Assembly: GCF_900199725.1 (NCBI RefSeq)
Contig: NZ_LT904904.1
Coordinates: 344,412-408,411 of the forward strand
Reading direction: 5' to 3'
Source of the DNA: Cytobacillus massiliigabonensis
GTDB lineage: Bacteria > Bacillota > Bacilli > Bacillales > Cytobacillaceae
DNA: 64,000 nucleotides
The position numbers and the translations under genes were made by a program. Below are positions 1 through 8,068 of the stretch, one piece after another. The notes under the pieces are model-generated. The model saw nothing but the letters and a program-made list of their open reading frames with translations. It searched no databases and was not told the origin of the DNA. Position 1 is the first letter of the stretch, and every line of letters starts with the position of its first letter.

Positions 1-642
1 CTCATTATGAATCCGTGCCATAACTGCCGGATCTTGATTTTTTAGCTTTTCTTCCATTTCTGCCGCCATCAGCTGTGTTTGTGAAACATGCGCTTTAATG
101 GCAGCAAGCTTTAAATCAGCAACATCACTTACATTGTTAACAATGTCTGCTTGCCCGATCTCCTCTTCGCAATTATTAGAAAAGGCAACACAATGAACCT
201 TCGGACGGTTGTTTTCAGGCATAGCTTTTACAGCTTTAATGACTGCTGCACCGGTTGCATCATGGTCAGGATGTACGGCATAGCCTGGATAAAACGTAAT
301 AATTAAAGAAGGCTTTACTTCCTCAATAATTGATCCCATATGGGCTGCTAATACAGCTTCATCTTCAAACTCTACTGTTTTATCCCGATAGCCGAGCATG
401 CGTAAATCGTTGATGCCAAGGACATTTGCAGCGTCCTGCAGCTCTTTTTTTCTAATTTCCGGCAAGGTTTCCCTCGTAGCAAACGGAGGATTTCCCATGT
501 TTCTGCCCATTTCTCCAAGTGTCAGGCAAGCATATGTTACAGGGATCCCACTCTTTGTATAGGATGCAATGGTTCCTGAAACACCAAATGCTTCGTCATC
601 TGGATGAGGGAAGACGACTAATACATGTCTTTCTTTTTCCAT
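1..642 (-). CDS. bshB2: BshB2-type bacillithiol deacetylase (PIG-L family), 3' end cut off
   Basis: Zinc-dependent N-acetylglucosaminyl-malate deacetylase of the LmbE/PIG-L family, the second step of bacillithiol synthesis in the cytoplasm. Translation from the ATG at 640-642, which has an AAGGAG box 8 bases upstream, gives HPDDE at residues 13-17 (zinc and catalytic motif) and a second motif HPDHDATG near residue 122. The frame stays open for 214 codons to the window edge. The family is about 220 residues long, so only the tail is missing. It lies 39 bases downstream of yojF on the same strand, the same pair as B. subtilis yojF-yojG. BshB1 and BshB2 are both PIG-L proteins; the yojF neighbour favours BshB2. 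Confidence 0.9.
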   Translation of the reverse strand, partial: MEKERHVLVVFPHPDDEAFGVSGTIASYTKSGIPVTYACLTLGEMGRNMGNPPFATRETLPEIRKKELQDAANVLGINDLRMLGYRDKTVEFEDEAVLAAHMGSIIEEVKPSLIITFYPGYAVHPDHDATGAAVIKAVKAMPENNRPKVHCVAFSNNCEEEIGQADIVNNVSDVADLKLAAIKAHVSQTQLMAAEMEEKLKNQDPAVMARIHNE

Positions 643-681
643 GTCTATTCTCCTTTCTTTCACTTTATGTTCCGATAAACC

Positions 682-1026
682 CTAAAAGGGCTGTTCGCTT
701 AATTGCAAAGAGACTGCCAGTTTGCCGCTAAAGTCATGTCCGGCTAATAGCAGCCTTCCTTTATCATCCACTTCAAAATGGGTAATTCCTTCCGCGTACA
801 CCCAGCCAAAGCTCATTTTCAGACCAACACGAAAAGGTCCGTTTCCTGTTATTTTCCCATGCTCATATTGTAAAAGTGCATTTCGTATATATGCACCTGA
901 AGAGAAAAAGGACTCATCGAAATGAGAAGCATATGCCCCGTTCGTTGTTTCTAAATGGATATACACTTCCTTTTGGGCAAAGCGATCCAATTCTTTTTGT
1001 ACGTGATCAATAATTACCGGTTCCAT
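682..1026 (-). CDS. yojF: YojF family protein (DUF1806)
   Basis: Small cytoplasmic protein of 114 residues matching the YojF/DUF1806 family, which is almost always found immediately upstream of bshB2. Its biochemical role is not established; the conserved pairing suggests a link to bacillithiol metabolism, which is inference. The ATG start is preceded by AAGGTGG six bases upstream. I see no signal peptide, membrane segment or cysteine cluster. It is probably co-transcribed with the deacetylase. Confidence 0.85.
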   Translation of the reverse strand: MEPVIIDHVQKELDRFAQKEVYIHLETTNGAYASHFDESFFSSGAYIRNALLQYEHGKITGNGPFRVGLKMSFGWVYAEGITHFEVDDKGRLLLAGHDFSGKLAVSLQLSEQPF

Positions 1027-1121
1027 CCTAATCCACCTTCTTCGTACGTTATTCCCATTTCTATCTCAATTTCAATTTTTATTTTACTAAAAAAGGAATG
1101 GAAAAGCGAAATTCATGCTTA

Positions 1122-1291
1122 CTAGAAAAGCGCAATCGCCTTGGTTATCGCCGTACAAACTGGAAGGGCCGCGACTGAGATAAAGGAAACACGAAGAGCG
1201 ATAGCGATTCGATGTTGACTTATCGCAGGGAGGGGACCTGAAGTTTGATAGGCGATAGGCGATGGAGCTAGACAATTCTCTAACTTTAGAG
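1122..1291. repeat. Dispersed palindromic element, family A (copy A1)
   Basis: Begins CTAGAAAAGCGCAA and ends GAGCTAGACAATTCTC. The interior (GTACAAACTGGAAGGGCC, then ACTTATCGCAGGGAGGGG, then TTTGATAGGCGATAGG) reappears inverted at 57434-57584. It fills most of the gap between yojF and pdxK, and no protein is predicted in it. Confidence 0.8.
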
Positions 1292-1313
1292 TGCTTTCTT
1301 GTACGTTAAAAGA

Positions 1314-1337
1314 AAACAGAGCCGCTGGGCTCTGTTT
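1314..1337 (-). terminator. Rho-independent terminator of pdxK
   Basis: Ten-base-pair stem AAACAGAGCC / GGCTCTGTTT with a four-base loop. On the - strand it is followed by TTTTCTTTT. It overlaps the stop codon of pdxK. Confidence 0.8.
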
Positions 1338-2175
1338 ATGAATTAAGCTGTTCTTCTTCCAAGCGGCCTGCACCAAAGCGGCGATATGCCCCATGCATCG
1401 TTGGTCCAACATACTCATTTAATTTAAATCCATGGCTTATAGCAGCTGTAATGAAATCCTTTGCAATTTCCACTGCTTCTACCACTGTTTTCCCTTTTGC
1501 TAATTCTGCAGTAATGGCTGATGAATACGTGCAGCCTGCGCCATGAGTGTAAGTAGTATCAATTCGATCGCTTTCAAACAGTTTAAATTCTTTTCCATCA
1601 TATAAAAGATCCACAGCTTTTTCATGCTGCAGCTTGCTCCCGCCTTTAATAAGGACATACTTTGCACCAAGCTCATGAATTTTTACAGCTGCTTCTTTCA
1701 TATCATCAACGGTTTTGATCGGTCCCGTTTGAGCCAATTGCCATGCTTCAAAGAGGTTAGGGGTGACAACCGTTGCACGGGGAACAAGAATCGTTCGTAA
1801 TGCTTCCGCTGTTTCCGGGTGAAGCACCTCATCTTCTCCTTTACAAACTAATACAGGATCAATAACTACCCGATCTAATTTATTTTCGTCTATCACTTTA
1901 GCAGCAAGTTCGATAATTTCAACCGAACCAAGCATGCCTGTTTTCATTGCATCGATTCCTGTGGATAAGACGGTTTCTATTTGTGTTTCTAATGTATCAA
2001 GGGCAATTGGAAAGACATTATGATTCCAGTTGTTTTTTGGATCCATTGTTACAATGGTTGTAAGAGCCGTCATTCCATAAACACCTAGTTCCTGGAATGT
2101 TTTTAAGTCAGCCTGGATACCTGCGCCTCCGCTTGTGTCAGATCCAGCAATAGTTAAGACTTTTTTCATCGTCAT
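1336..2175 (-). CDS. pdxK: Pyridoxine/pyridoxal/pyridoxamine kinase (ThiD-like)
   Basis: ATP-dependent kinase of vitamin B6 forms, of the ribokinase/ThiD fold used for PdxK in bacilli. The N-terminus has TIAGSDTSGGAGIQADLKTF, the substrate-binding start of the ThiD/PdxK family. VVIDPVLVCKG and the C-terminal anion-hole motif YTHGAGCTYSSAI are both present; the latter holds the usual catalytic cysteine. A length of 279 residues is normal. I chose the ATG at 2175, nine bases after GGAGG, over an in-frame TTG six bases upstream. B. subtilis has its pdxK in the same ywd neighbourhood. The alternative is hydroxymethylpyrimidine kinase ThiD, but overall resemblance to Bacillus PdxK is stronger. Confidence 0.88.
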   Translation of the reverse strand: MTMKKVLTIAGSDTSGGAGIQADLKTFQELGVYGMTALTTIVTMDPKNNWNHNVFPIALDTLETQIETVLSTGIDAMKTGMLGSVEIIELAAKVIDENKLDRVVIDPVLVCKGEDEVLHPETAEALRTILVPRATVVTPNLFEAWQLAQTGPIKTVDDMKEAAVKIHELGAKYVLIKGGSKLQHEKAVDLLYDGKEFKLFESDRIDTTYTHGAGCTYSSAITAELAKGKTVVEAVEIAKDFITAAISHGFKLNEYVGPTMHGAYRRFGAGRLEEEQLNS

Positions 2176-2322
2176 TTGCAAATTCCTCCTTGAAGTATTG
2201 CTTCATTAAATAAGATGGCATTGTTTTTTCTATTATAACAATAATCACTTTTACGAGAAACTTTAATTCAAAAGGCTTTTATTCCCAATTGCTATTCTCT
2301 ATTATAAACGTAGGTGATAAAA

Positions 2323-2994
2323 ATGAGAAGAATACTATACATAGAAGATGATTTAGAAATTGGCAGCTGGGTGCAGGAGGATCTAGTGCAGAGAGGATTT
2401 AACGTCCAATGGCTGAAAACAGGCGAAGGAGCTGAAAAAGCAGTTATCAATAGTGATCTTGTCATATTAGATGTGATGCTTCCTGGACTTGACGGCTTTA
2501 CTGTCGGACAGCGGATTAAAAAAGAGGCACCATATGTCCCGATACTAATGCTCTCGGCACGTACAGCTGTAGATGATAAGCTGCAAGGCTTACAATTCGC
2601 TGATGATTATGTAACAAAGCCCTTTCATCCAGATGAGCTCGCTGCAAGAATTGAGGTATTGTTAAGAAGATCTGGTCTATCGGTTTCAAATGAGATAAAG
2701 CTAGGTCATTTATGTGTGAATCTTTCCGAAAATACGATTATTGATCAGCGGAATGGAGAGGAAATTATTTTAACTGGCAAGCAGTATCAGATTTTTATGC
2801 ATTTTATTAAGCACCCAAACCAGATTCTAACAAAGGAGCAGATCTATGAATCCGTATGGGGGGAGCAGTACATGGAAGGCGACAAAACCTTGATGGTTCA
2901 TATTCGCTATCTTCGTGAAAAAATAGAAACAAACCCAAGTGCACCTGAAATAATAGAAACAATCAGAGGAATTGGCTATAGGGTGAAGCAATGA
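2323..2994 (+). CDS. OmpR/PhoB-family response regulator
   Basis: Receiver domain at residues 1-115 and winged-helix DNA-binding domain at about 125-222. Phosphoacceptor D50 lies in LVILDVMLPG, the acidic pair is D9-D10, and the conserved lysine is in VTKPF. The C-terminal TLMVHIRYLREKIE and IRGIGYRV are typical OmpR winged-helix motifs. The ATG at 2323 has TAGGTGA just upstream; an in-frame GTG nine bases earlier sits inside that ribosome site and is less likely. The stop overlaps the histidine kinase start by four bases. The probable target is the ABC exporter operon downstream (inference from position). Confidence 0.93.
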   Translation: MRRILYIEDDLEIGSWVQEDLVQRGFNVQWLKTGEGAEKAVINSDLVILDVMLPGLDGFTVGQRIKKEAPYVPILMLSARTAVDDKLQGLQFADDYVTKPFHPDELAARIEVLLRRSGLSVSNEIKLGHLCVNLSENTIIDQRNGEEIILTGKQYQIFMHFIKHPNQILTKEQIYESVWGEQYMEGDKTLMVHIRYLREKIETNPSAPEIIETIRGIGYRVKQ

Positions 2995-4340
2995 AACTGA
3001 AAAACTCACTATTAAATCAGTATCTATTAATTATCCTTTTCGCTATCATGATCGTGCCGATTTCCTTTTTATTTATTTCCATGTTATTTATGAATGCCTA
3101 TTTTACTAATGAGGAGCCGAATAAATATCAAAATGGCACGGATTTAGAAACGATGTGGCATGAAGAGGCACGAAGCCTGGCTGGTGCTTCTGATATACAA
3201 ATAAACGAAAGGCTAAGGGAAATAAAAAATGAGTATACTGAGGCATCGATATTTTGGGTAGATGAAACGGGGCAGACGAGAGAAAGGCTGCCTGAAAACA
3301 TTTCTGTTCCAGCAACATGGTCACAAGCCTTTACGATTGATTATATGAAAAAAAATCGCGGATTAGAGGTTGATCCGTTTACAGTCGTGGCTTTAATTGG
3401 CACGAAAAAGGATGAGGGATTTATGGTTCTTCAAGTCCCGCGTTCAGCTATGCTATCTACTGGACAAAGTTTGCAGGAACGGTACAGCTATGCAATTATG
3501 CTTGCTGTAGTAGCTGTATTAGCAATCTTTATATTTATCTCATGGATTTTCTTTTACAAAATTAGAAAGCGCCTTTTACGGCTTCAGCAGGCTATGTCCA
3601 ATCCAACAGATAGCGGCATTCCGGATTCAATCAGTGTTGATAAAAGGGATGAAATTGGGCAGCTCGAAGTTTCCTTTAATGAAATGATTCATCAGCTTGA
3701 AATCAGCCGAATCCGTGAGAAGGAAGAAGAAATGCTTAGAAGACAGCTAATTGCAAATTTATCACATGATTTAAGAACACCGTTAACAACGATTAGAGGG
3801 CATGCCTTCAGCTTGAAGAAAGAAGAATTGAGTAATAAAGGCAAAGAATCACTCGATTTAATCGACAATAAAATTGGCTATCTAGGGCAGCTAATTGAAA
3901 ACCTCCTTTCTTATACATTATTAACAACAGGAAAGTATCCGTATTATCCAGAGAGGACAGATATGGTCCGCTTAGTAAAGACATCTTTTGCGTCGTGGTA
4001 CCCAGTTTTTGAAGGAGCAGGTTTTCAAATGCATGTGGAGTTTCCGGAAGAGACCTTTTATTGGGAGGTTGATCCGCAAAGGATGGAACGTGTGTTAGAT
4101 AATTTTTACCAAAATATTTATCGGCATGCACGTAAAGGTGCGTATATTGGTGTGCAGATCGATGCTCATCTTCAGCAGATCATTATTGAAGACCATGGTC
4201 CAGGAATGAGAGGGGAATCGATTGAAAAAGGTGCAGGAATTGGGCTTTCCATCGTTTCTCTGATGTTAAAGGACATGAAGCTTAAGTGGGAAACGGAAAC
4301 AGGCGAGCAGGGAACAATGATTCGAATAATGTGTAAATGA
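2991..4340 (+). CDS. Membrane sensor histidine kinase with HAMP domain
   Basis: Membrane segment at about residues 10-34, an extracellular domain of about 130 residues, a second membrane segment at about 166-190, HAMP linker, then dimerisation/phosphoacceptor and ATPase domains. Phosphoacceptor H259 lies in NLSHDLRTP, the N-box is VLDNFYQNIYRHA, and the G-boxes are DHGPGMRG and GAGIGLSIV. It overlaps the response regulator by four bases, so the pair is translationally coupled. The large extracellular domain sets it apart from BceS-type kinases, which have almost no outside loop. It probably senses a peptide or envelope stress and controls the ABC genes at 4573-6922 (inference). Confidence 0.93.
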   Translation: MKLKNSLLNQYLLIILFAIMIVPISFLFISMLFMNAYFTNEEPNKYQNGTDLETMWHEEARSLAGASDIQINERLREIKNEYTEASIFWVDETGQTRERLPENISVPATWSQAFTIDYMKKNRGLEVDPFTVVALIGTKKDEGFMVLQVPRSAMLSTGQSLQERYSYAIMLAVVAVLAIFIFISWIFFYKIRKRLLRLQQAMSNPTDSGIPDSISVDKRDEIGQLEVSFNEMIHQLEISRIREKEEEMLRRQLIANLSHDLRTPLTTIRGHAFSLKKEELSNKGKESLDLIDNKIGYLGQLIENLLSYTLLTTGKYPYYPERTDMVRLVKTSFASWYPVFEGAGFQMHVEFPEETFYWEVDPQRMERVLDNFYQNIYRHARKGAYIGVQIDAHLQQIIIEDHGPGMRGESIEKGAGIGLSIVSLMLKDMKLKWETETGEQGTMIRIMCK

Positions 4341-4348
4341 TAGAAAAG

Positions 4349-4374
4349 AGCTGGCTATATGTTGGCTTTTTTTT
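4349..4374 (+). terminator. Weak hairpin with U-run after the histidine kinase gene
   Basis: AGCTGGC pairs with GTTGGCT only through several G-U pairs, but a run of eight T follows directly. It is a possible leaky terminator, leaving the ABC genes partly co-transcribed with the two-component genes. Confidence 0.4.
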
Positions 4375-4375
4375 A

Positions 4376-4480
4376 TTGGTTGATAAGAGGTCAGAATTGG
4401 CTGATAAACACACGAAATTGGCTGATAAATTAGTAGAATTGGCTGATAAAGGACTGAAATTGGCTGATAAATATTAAAAA
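4376..4480 (+). repeat. 21-bp tandem array R1 (five units, TTGGCTGATAAA core)
   Basis: Five units of exactly 21 bp at 4376, 4397, 4418, 4439 and 4460. Each has the fixed 12-mer TTGGCTGATAAA (first unit TTGGTTGATAAG) followed by about seven variable bases and AA. It lies between the kinase terminator and the ABC operon. It is one of six arrays with this spacing in the window. Confidence 0.95.
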
Positions 4481-4572
4481 TGGAAAAAACATGAGGTTTT
4501 TAAACGAATTTTAAACTTCGTTGCCCTTCGTTTTAACCAAGGCTGGTTATGATGGATACCGAGGTGATGGAG

Positions 4573-5487
4573 ATGAGTGAATTTATTATTGAAACAAATC
4601 AATTAACGAAGAAATTTTCGAAGAGATATGCGGTAGAGAATATTGATCTCAAAATAAAAAAAGGAGAAATCTACGGGTTCCTTGGTCCCAATGGAGCAGG
4701 GAAAACAACTACGATTCGGATGCTTCTTGGATTAGCCAAACCGACAAAAGGGTCTATTCATATATTTGGAAAGGATATGAAAAACGAAAAACTCAATGTT
4801 TTAAGAAGAGTAGGTTCTTTAGTAGAGTATCCATCCTATTACGGACATTTAAATGCGTACGAGAATTTGGAGGCTATTCGTATTCTGCTCGATGTGCCTA
4901 AATCAAGAATTAATGAAGTGCTTTCGATTGTAAGATTATCGAATGAGGCGAAGAGACCAGTTAAAGGATTTTCATTAGGAATGAAGCAAAGATTAGGGAT
5001 TGCAGCTGCACTTTTAGGGAATCCTGAGCTGCTTATCTTGGATGAACCAACAAATGGACTTGATCCTTCAGGTATCCTTGAAATAAGAGAACTCATTAAA
5101 AGTATGCCAAAAGAACATGGCATGACGATTCTCGTATCAAGCCATTTATTATCAGAAATGGAACAGATGGCAACCCAGGTTGGGATCATTTCAAAAGGAA
5201 AAATGATTTTTCAAGACTCTATTGAAACGCTTAGACAAAGAGCACAAAGTAAAATTGCTATTAAAGTAGATCAAACAGAGCTTGCATGGAGAAAGCTTCT
5301 CTCAAAAGGGAGGCAGGCAGAAATGGATAACAATCAAATATATCTTCCTCATACATCGGATGAAGAAATTTCTGCTGTGATTAGTGACCTTGTTCATGAC
5401 GACTTCTCTGTGTACAGAGTCCAGGAAGAGAAAAAATCGCTTGAAGATATTTTCCTGGAGCTTACTGGCGGGGAGGGGAGTCTGTAA
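4573..5487 (+). CDS. ABC transporter ATPase, lantibiotic/bacitracin-protection type
   Basis: ATP-binding subunit of an exporter of the BcrA/LanF class (304 residues). Walker A is GPNGAGKTT, the signature is FSLGMKQR (a variant common in this class), Walker B is LLILDEPTNGLDP, and the switch histidine is in SSHLLSEM. The C-terminal 90 residues are the usual extension that contacts the permeases. I chose the ATG at 4573, which has GAGGTG six bases upstream; further ATGs lie at 4549 and 4567 in frame. The stop overlaps the first permease start by one base. Substrate is unknown; antimicrobial peptide removal is the family expectation. Confidence 0.9.
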   Translation: MSEFIIETNQLTKKFSKRYAVENIDLKIKKGEIYGFLGPNGAGKTTTIRMLLGLAKPTKGSIHIFGKDMKNEKLNVLRRVGSLVEYPSYYGHLNAYENLEAIRILLDVPKSRINEVLSIVRLSNEAKRPVKGFSLGMKQRLGIAAALLGNPELLILDEPTNGLDPSGILEIRELIKSMPKEHGMTILVSSHLLSEMEQMATQVGIISKGKMIFQDSIETLRQRAQSKIAIKVDQTELAWRKLLSKGRQAEMDNNQIYLPHTSDEEISAVISDLVHDDFSVYRVQEEKKSLEDIFLELTGGEGSL

Positions 5488-6197
5488 TGCTGAGCATTCT
5501 AGCTTCGGACTTTATCAAGATAAAAAGAAAGATGATTTGGTTTTTGATATTTCTTGGCCCTTTCGGTGTTGTAGCACTCGAAGCTGTTAACTTTGGGCTT
5601 CGGTATGACTATTTAACAAAGGTTCATGAAAAGGATTTATGGGCGGGACTGATAGGCGAGGCAAACTATTTAGCCATTCCTGCCCTTATGCTTGGGCTGA
5701 CGCTTATTGCGTCGATGATTTCTAACATTGAGCATCAAACAAATGCATGGAAGCAGCTTCTTGCATTGCCTGTTTCAAAGCTGCAGGTTTTCACCGGGAA
5801 GTTTGTCTTAACAGCCCTTTTGCTTTTTGTATCAAGCACGTTTTTGTTAGCAGGGATTATTGTACTCGGTATCTTTCTTAAATTTGGAACAGACCTCCCG
5901 TTGCTTTCTTTGCTTAAAATGTCTTACTATCCTTATCTTGCGGCTATGCCTTTTATCGCCCTGCAAATCTGGCTTTCCGTCACAATGAAAAATCAAGCCA
6001 TCCCTTTGGTTATCGGAATTGTTGGTACGATTCTATCTTTGATGTCCTTTCGGTTCCCTGATTGGATGCCTTGGAAATGGCCATCATTAAATAATGGCTG
6101 GGATGATCCTTTGTATTCCGTCATTTTTGGACTTGCTTGCGGATTGGCCGTTTACTTGATTGGTTTGCTTGATTTTGCAAGAAAGGATGTGAAGTAA
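5487..6197 (+). CDS. ABC-2 type permease, lantibiotic-immunity family (first subunit)
   Basis: Integral membrane protein of 236 residues with about six hydrophobic segments. It carries the family motif WKQLLALPVS near residue 90, found in LanE/LanG-type permeases of peptide-protection exporters. It overlaps the ATPase gene by one base and the next permease by one base, so the three genes form a tight operon. It is a paralogue of the following gene. The N-terminus (ILASDFIKIKRKMIWFL) has the usual amphipathic start. The exported compound cannot be told from the sequence. Confidence 0.87.
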   Translation: MLSILASDFIKIKRKMIWFLIFLGPFGVVALEAVNFGLRYDYLTKVHEKDLWAGLIGEANYLAIPALMLGLTLIASMISNIEHQTNAWKQLLALPVSKLQVFTGKFVLTALLLFVSSTFLLAGIIVLGIFLKFGTDLPLLSLLKMSYYPYLAAMPFIALQIWLSVTMKNQAIPLVIGIVGTILSLMSFRFPDWMPWKWPSLNNGWDDPLYSVIFGLACGLAVYLIGLLDFARKDVK

Positions 6198-6922
6198 TGG
6201 GAAAGGTATTGAGGTCTGAGTTTTTAAAACTGAGAAAATCAGCCATATGGCTGTTAATTTTTATTAGTCCTGCTCTATCCTTTTTAGTTGGCCTTGGTGA
6301 ATCCGTGGAGGATATCCCACATAAATGGGAGATGGCGGTCACTTATATGGCATTTATACATGCTCTCTTATTTTTGCCATTGCTAACTGGTGTTTTTTCA
6401 GCCTTTATTTGCCGGTATGAGCATATTGGAGGAGGCTGGAAGCAGCTGCTTGCGATGCCTGTCTCCCGAGGCAATGTTTTTATCGCTAAATTCCTGATCG
6501 TCATTGGCCTGCTTGCTATCACACAGCTTCTATTTGCATCAGGAGTATTGCTTGTTGGACAATTAAAAGGGTTCGAAGAAGCGATTCCTTGGAAGACGAT
6601 AGCAATAAGCTCGTTAGGAGGATTGATTGCCTGCCTTCCGCTTGCTGCTCTGCAAATCTTTGTATCTGTTGCATGGTCAAGTTTTGCTGCTCCATTAGCT
6701 ATTAATGTTATATTTACACTGCCAAATATGTTAGTGGTAAACTCAGAAAAATATGGTCCATTTTATCCGTGGGCACAGCCATTTTTAGCAATGGTTCCAA
6801 CAGGACAGGATGGATTTGGAGCAATGAATGTAACGATGGAGACATTGCTGCTTGTCATATTGGGAAGTTTTATCTTGTTTTTCCTATCGGGATTTATATA
6901 TTTTCAAAGAAAAGAAATTTAG
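6197..6922 (+). CDS. ABC-2 type permease, lantibiotic-immunity family (second subunit)
   Basis: Second membrane subunit (241 residues, about six hydrophobic segments) with the same motif, WKQLLAMPVS, as its upstream neighbour, consistent with LanE/LanG pairs. The start ATG overlaps the upstream stop (TAATG). A good terminator follows 2 bases after the stop. With the ATPase it should make a heteromeric exporter in the cytoplasmic membrane. Control by the adjacent two-component system is inference. Confidence 0.87.
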   Translation: MGKVLRSEFLKLRKSAIWLLIFISPALSFLVGLGESVEDIPHKWEMAVTYMAFIHALLFLPLLTGVFSAFICRYEHIGGGWKQLLAMPVSRGNVFIAKFLIVIGLLAITQLLFASGVLLVGQLKGFEEAIPWKTIAISSLGGLIACLPLAALQIFVSVAWSSFAAPLAINVIFTLPNMLVVNSEKYGPFYPWAQPFLAMVPTGQDGFGAMNVTMETLLLVILGSFILFFLSGFIYFQRKEI

Positions 6923-6923
6923 C

Positions 6924-6950
6924 TCCTTCCAATTTTGGAAGGATTTTTTT
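6924..6950 (+). terminator. Rho-independent terminator of the ABC exporter operon
   Basis: Nine-base-pair perfect stem TCCTTCCAA / TTGGAAGGA with a two-base loop, then seven T. Confidence 0.9.
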
Positions 6951-7258
6951 GTATTTGGGAAAGTAGTATAGTAATTTTCACTAATTTTTCACAAAAATTT
7001 TCAACAATTTATTGAACAAATGATCTTTCTTTAAATTGCCACTATCTAAACGTGATAAATGTTACTGCCGTTATAGCTTGTTCCTTTTACTATAAATACT
7101 GTAAGAATAAATTTTCACATTAATCTCATATTTTATTGCAAGTTTTCGTGATAATTGTCGCAGAAGAGTTAAAACGGTTCTTCTTATAATAAAAAGGGAG
7201 ATCATTCCGTATACACATGATATGGCTTACGCTTCCTTTAGCAAAAGGGGTGGAAACG
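6951..7258. other. AT-rich gap before the formate dehydrogenase island
   Basis: About 300 bases without a gene. It should contain the promoter of fdhD. A TATAAT lies at 7185-7190, but I see no convincing -35 box at 16-18 bases. I also find no palindrome of the FNR type (TGTGA, six bases, TCACA) in it. Nothing else recognisable. Confidence 0.5.
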
Positions 7259-8023
7259 ATGAATAAAAAGGGATGTCCTGAGGAGTATCCGATTACTCTC
7301 ATAATAAATGGGTATGAGGTAGCCGTTTTCCAGCTGACAAATCAAGATTTGGAGGACTGGGTTTACGGCTATTTATTTTCTGAAGGAATGATAGAAGAAG
7401 CAGAGGATATTCAGTCTATTGCTTGTGAAGAAGGCTCTGGAACACTTTCAGTCATTTTAAGGGAAGGGTTTAATCCTGAAATAATGTTTTCGAAGAAGAA
7501 GCACTACACGGCTGGCTGTGGAAGAGGAGTAACCTTTTTTTCCATGACAGATGTGAAGACATTTAATAAGGTGCAATCCAACAATACGTATCTATTAAGC
7601 TACATTTTGAAGAAGCGCAGTGAATTTGCTAAAAACTCTCCATTGTATACGGAAACAGGGGGCATGCATGGTGCCTGTATTGTTCATGCAAATGGAGAAA
7701 TAGTGATTCGTGAGGATATCGGCAGGCATAATGCGGTTGATAAAATTATTGGACATGCGATCAGGAAAAAGTGCAGTCCGGAAGAGTTGATATTGCTGAC
7801 AACTGGGAGGGTTTCTTATGAAATGCTTTCGAAAGCAGCAAAGTTTGGCTTTTCTGTTATTGGATCAAGAACAGCTGCGACAAAGCAGGCTATTCAGTTA
7901 GCGAAATTTCTAAATATTGAGGTAGTTGGCTATTTAAGGGGAAGAATGGCTATCTTATATACGTCATTCGGAAGGGTCATTAACGATCTGGAAGAAAAAA
8001 ATGCGGGGGTTCATCCAAACTAA
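7259..8023 (+). CDS. fdhD: Formate dehydrogenase accessory sulfurtransferase FdhD
   Basis: FdhD transfers sulfur from a cysteine desulfurase to the molybdenum cofactor of formate dehydrogenase, and is needed for enzyme activity. The protein has the family start EYPITLIINGYEVA, the loop YTAGCGRGVTFFS holding the conserved cysteine, ETGGMHGA, and REDIGRHNAVDKIIG. I chose the ATG at 7259, which follows GGGGTGG; an in-frame ATG 42 bases upstream lacks a ribosome site. Length is 254 residues. It heads the island and lies 45 bases before fdhF. Only one cysteine is visible in the active loop rather than a CxxC pair, as I recall for several Gram-positive versions. Confidence 0.93.
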   Translation: MNKKGCPEEYPITLIINGYEVAVFQLTNQDLEDWVYGYLFSEGMIEEAEDIQSIACEEGSGTLSVILREGFNPEIMFSKKKHYTAGCGRGVTFFSMTDVKTFNKVQSNNTYLLSYILKKRSEFAKNSPLYTETGGMHGACIVHANGEIVIREDIGRHNAVDKIIGHAIRKKCSPEELILLTTGRVSYEMLSKAAKFGFSVIGSRTAATKQAIQLAKFLNIEVVGYLRGRMAILYTSFGRVINDLEEKNAGVHPN

Positions 8024-8068
8024 TTGGGTTTTATATATGTTCTATTTATGGAAAAGAGGGGAATATAG

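Noticed and set aside
6951-7258. FNR-type operator before fdhD
   Set aside because: No TGTGA/TCACA palindrome with six-base spacing found; anaerobic control cannot be claimed from sequence.
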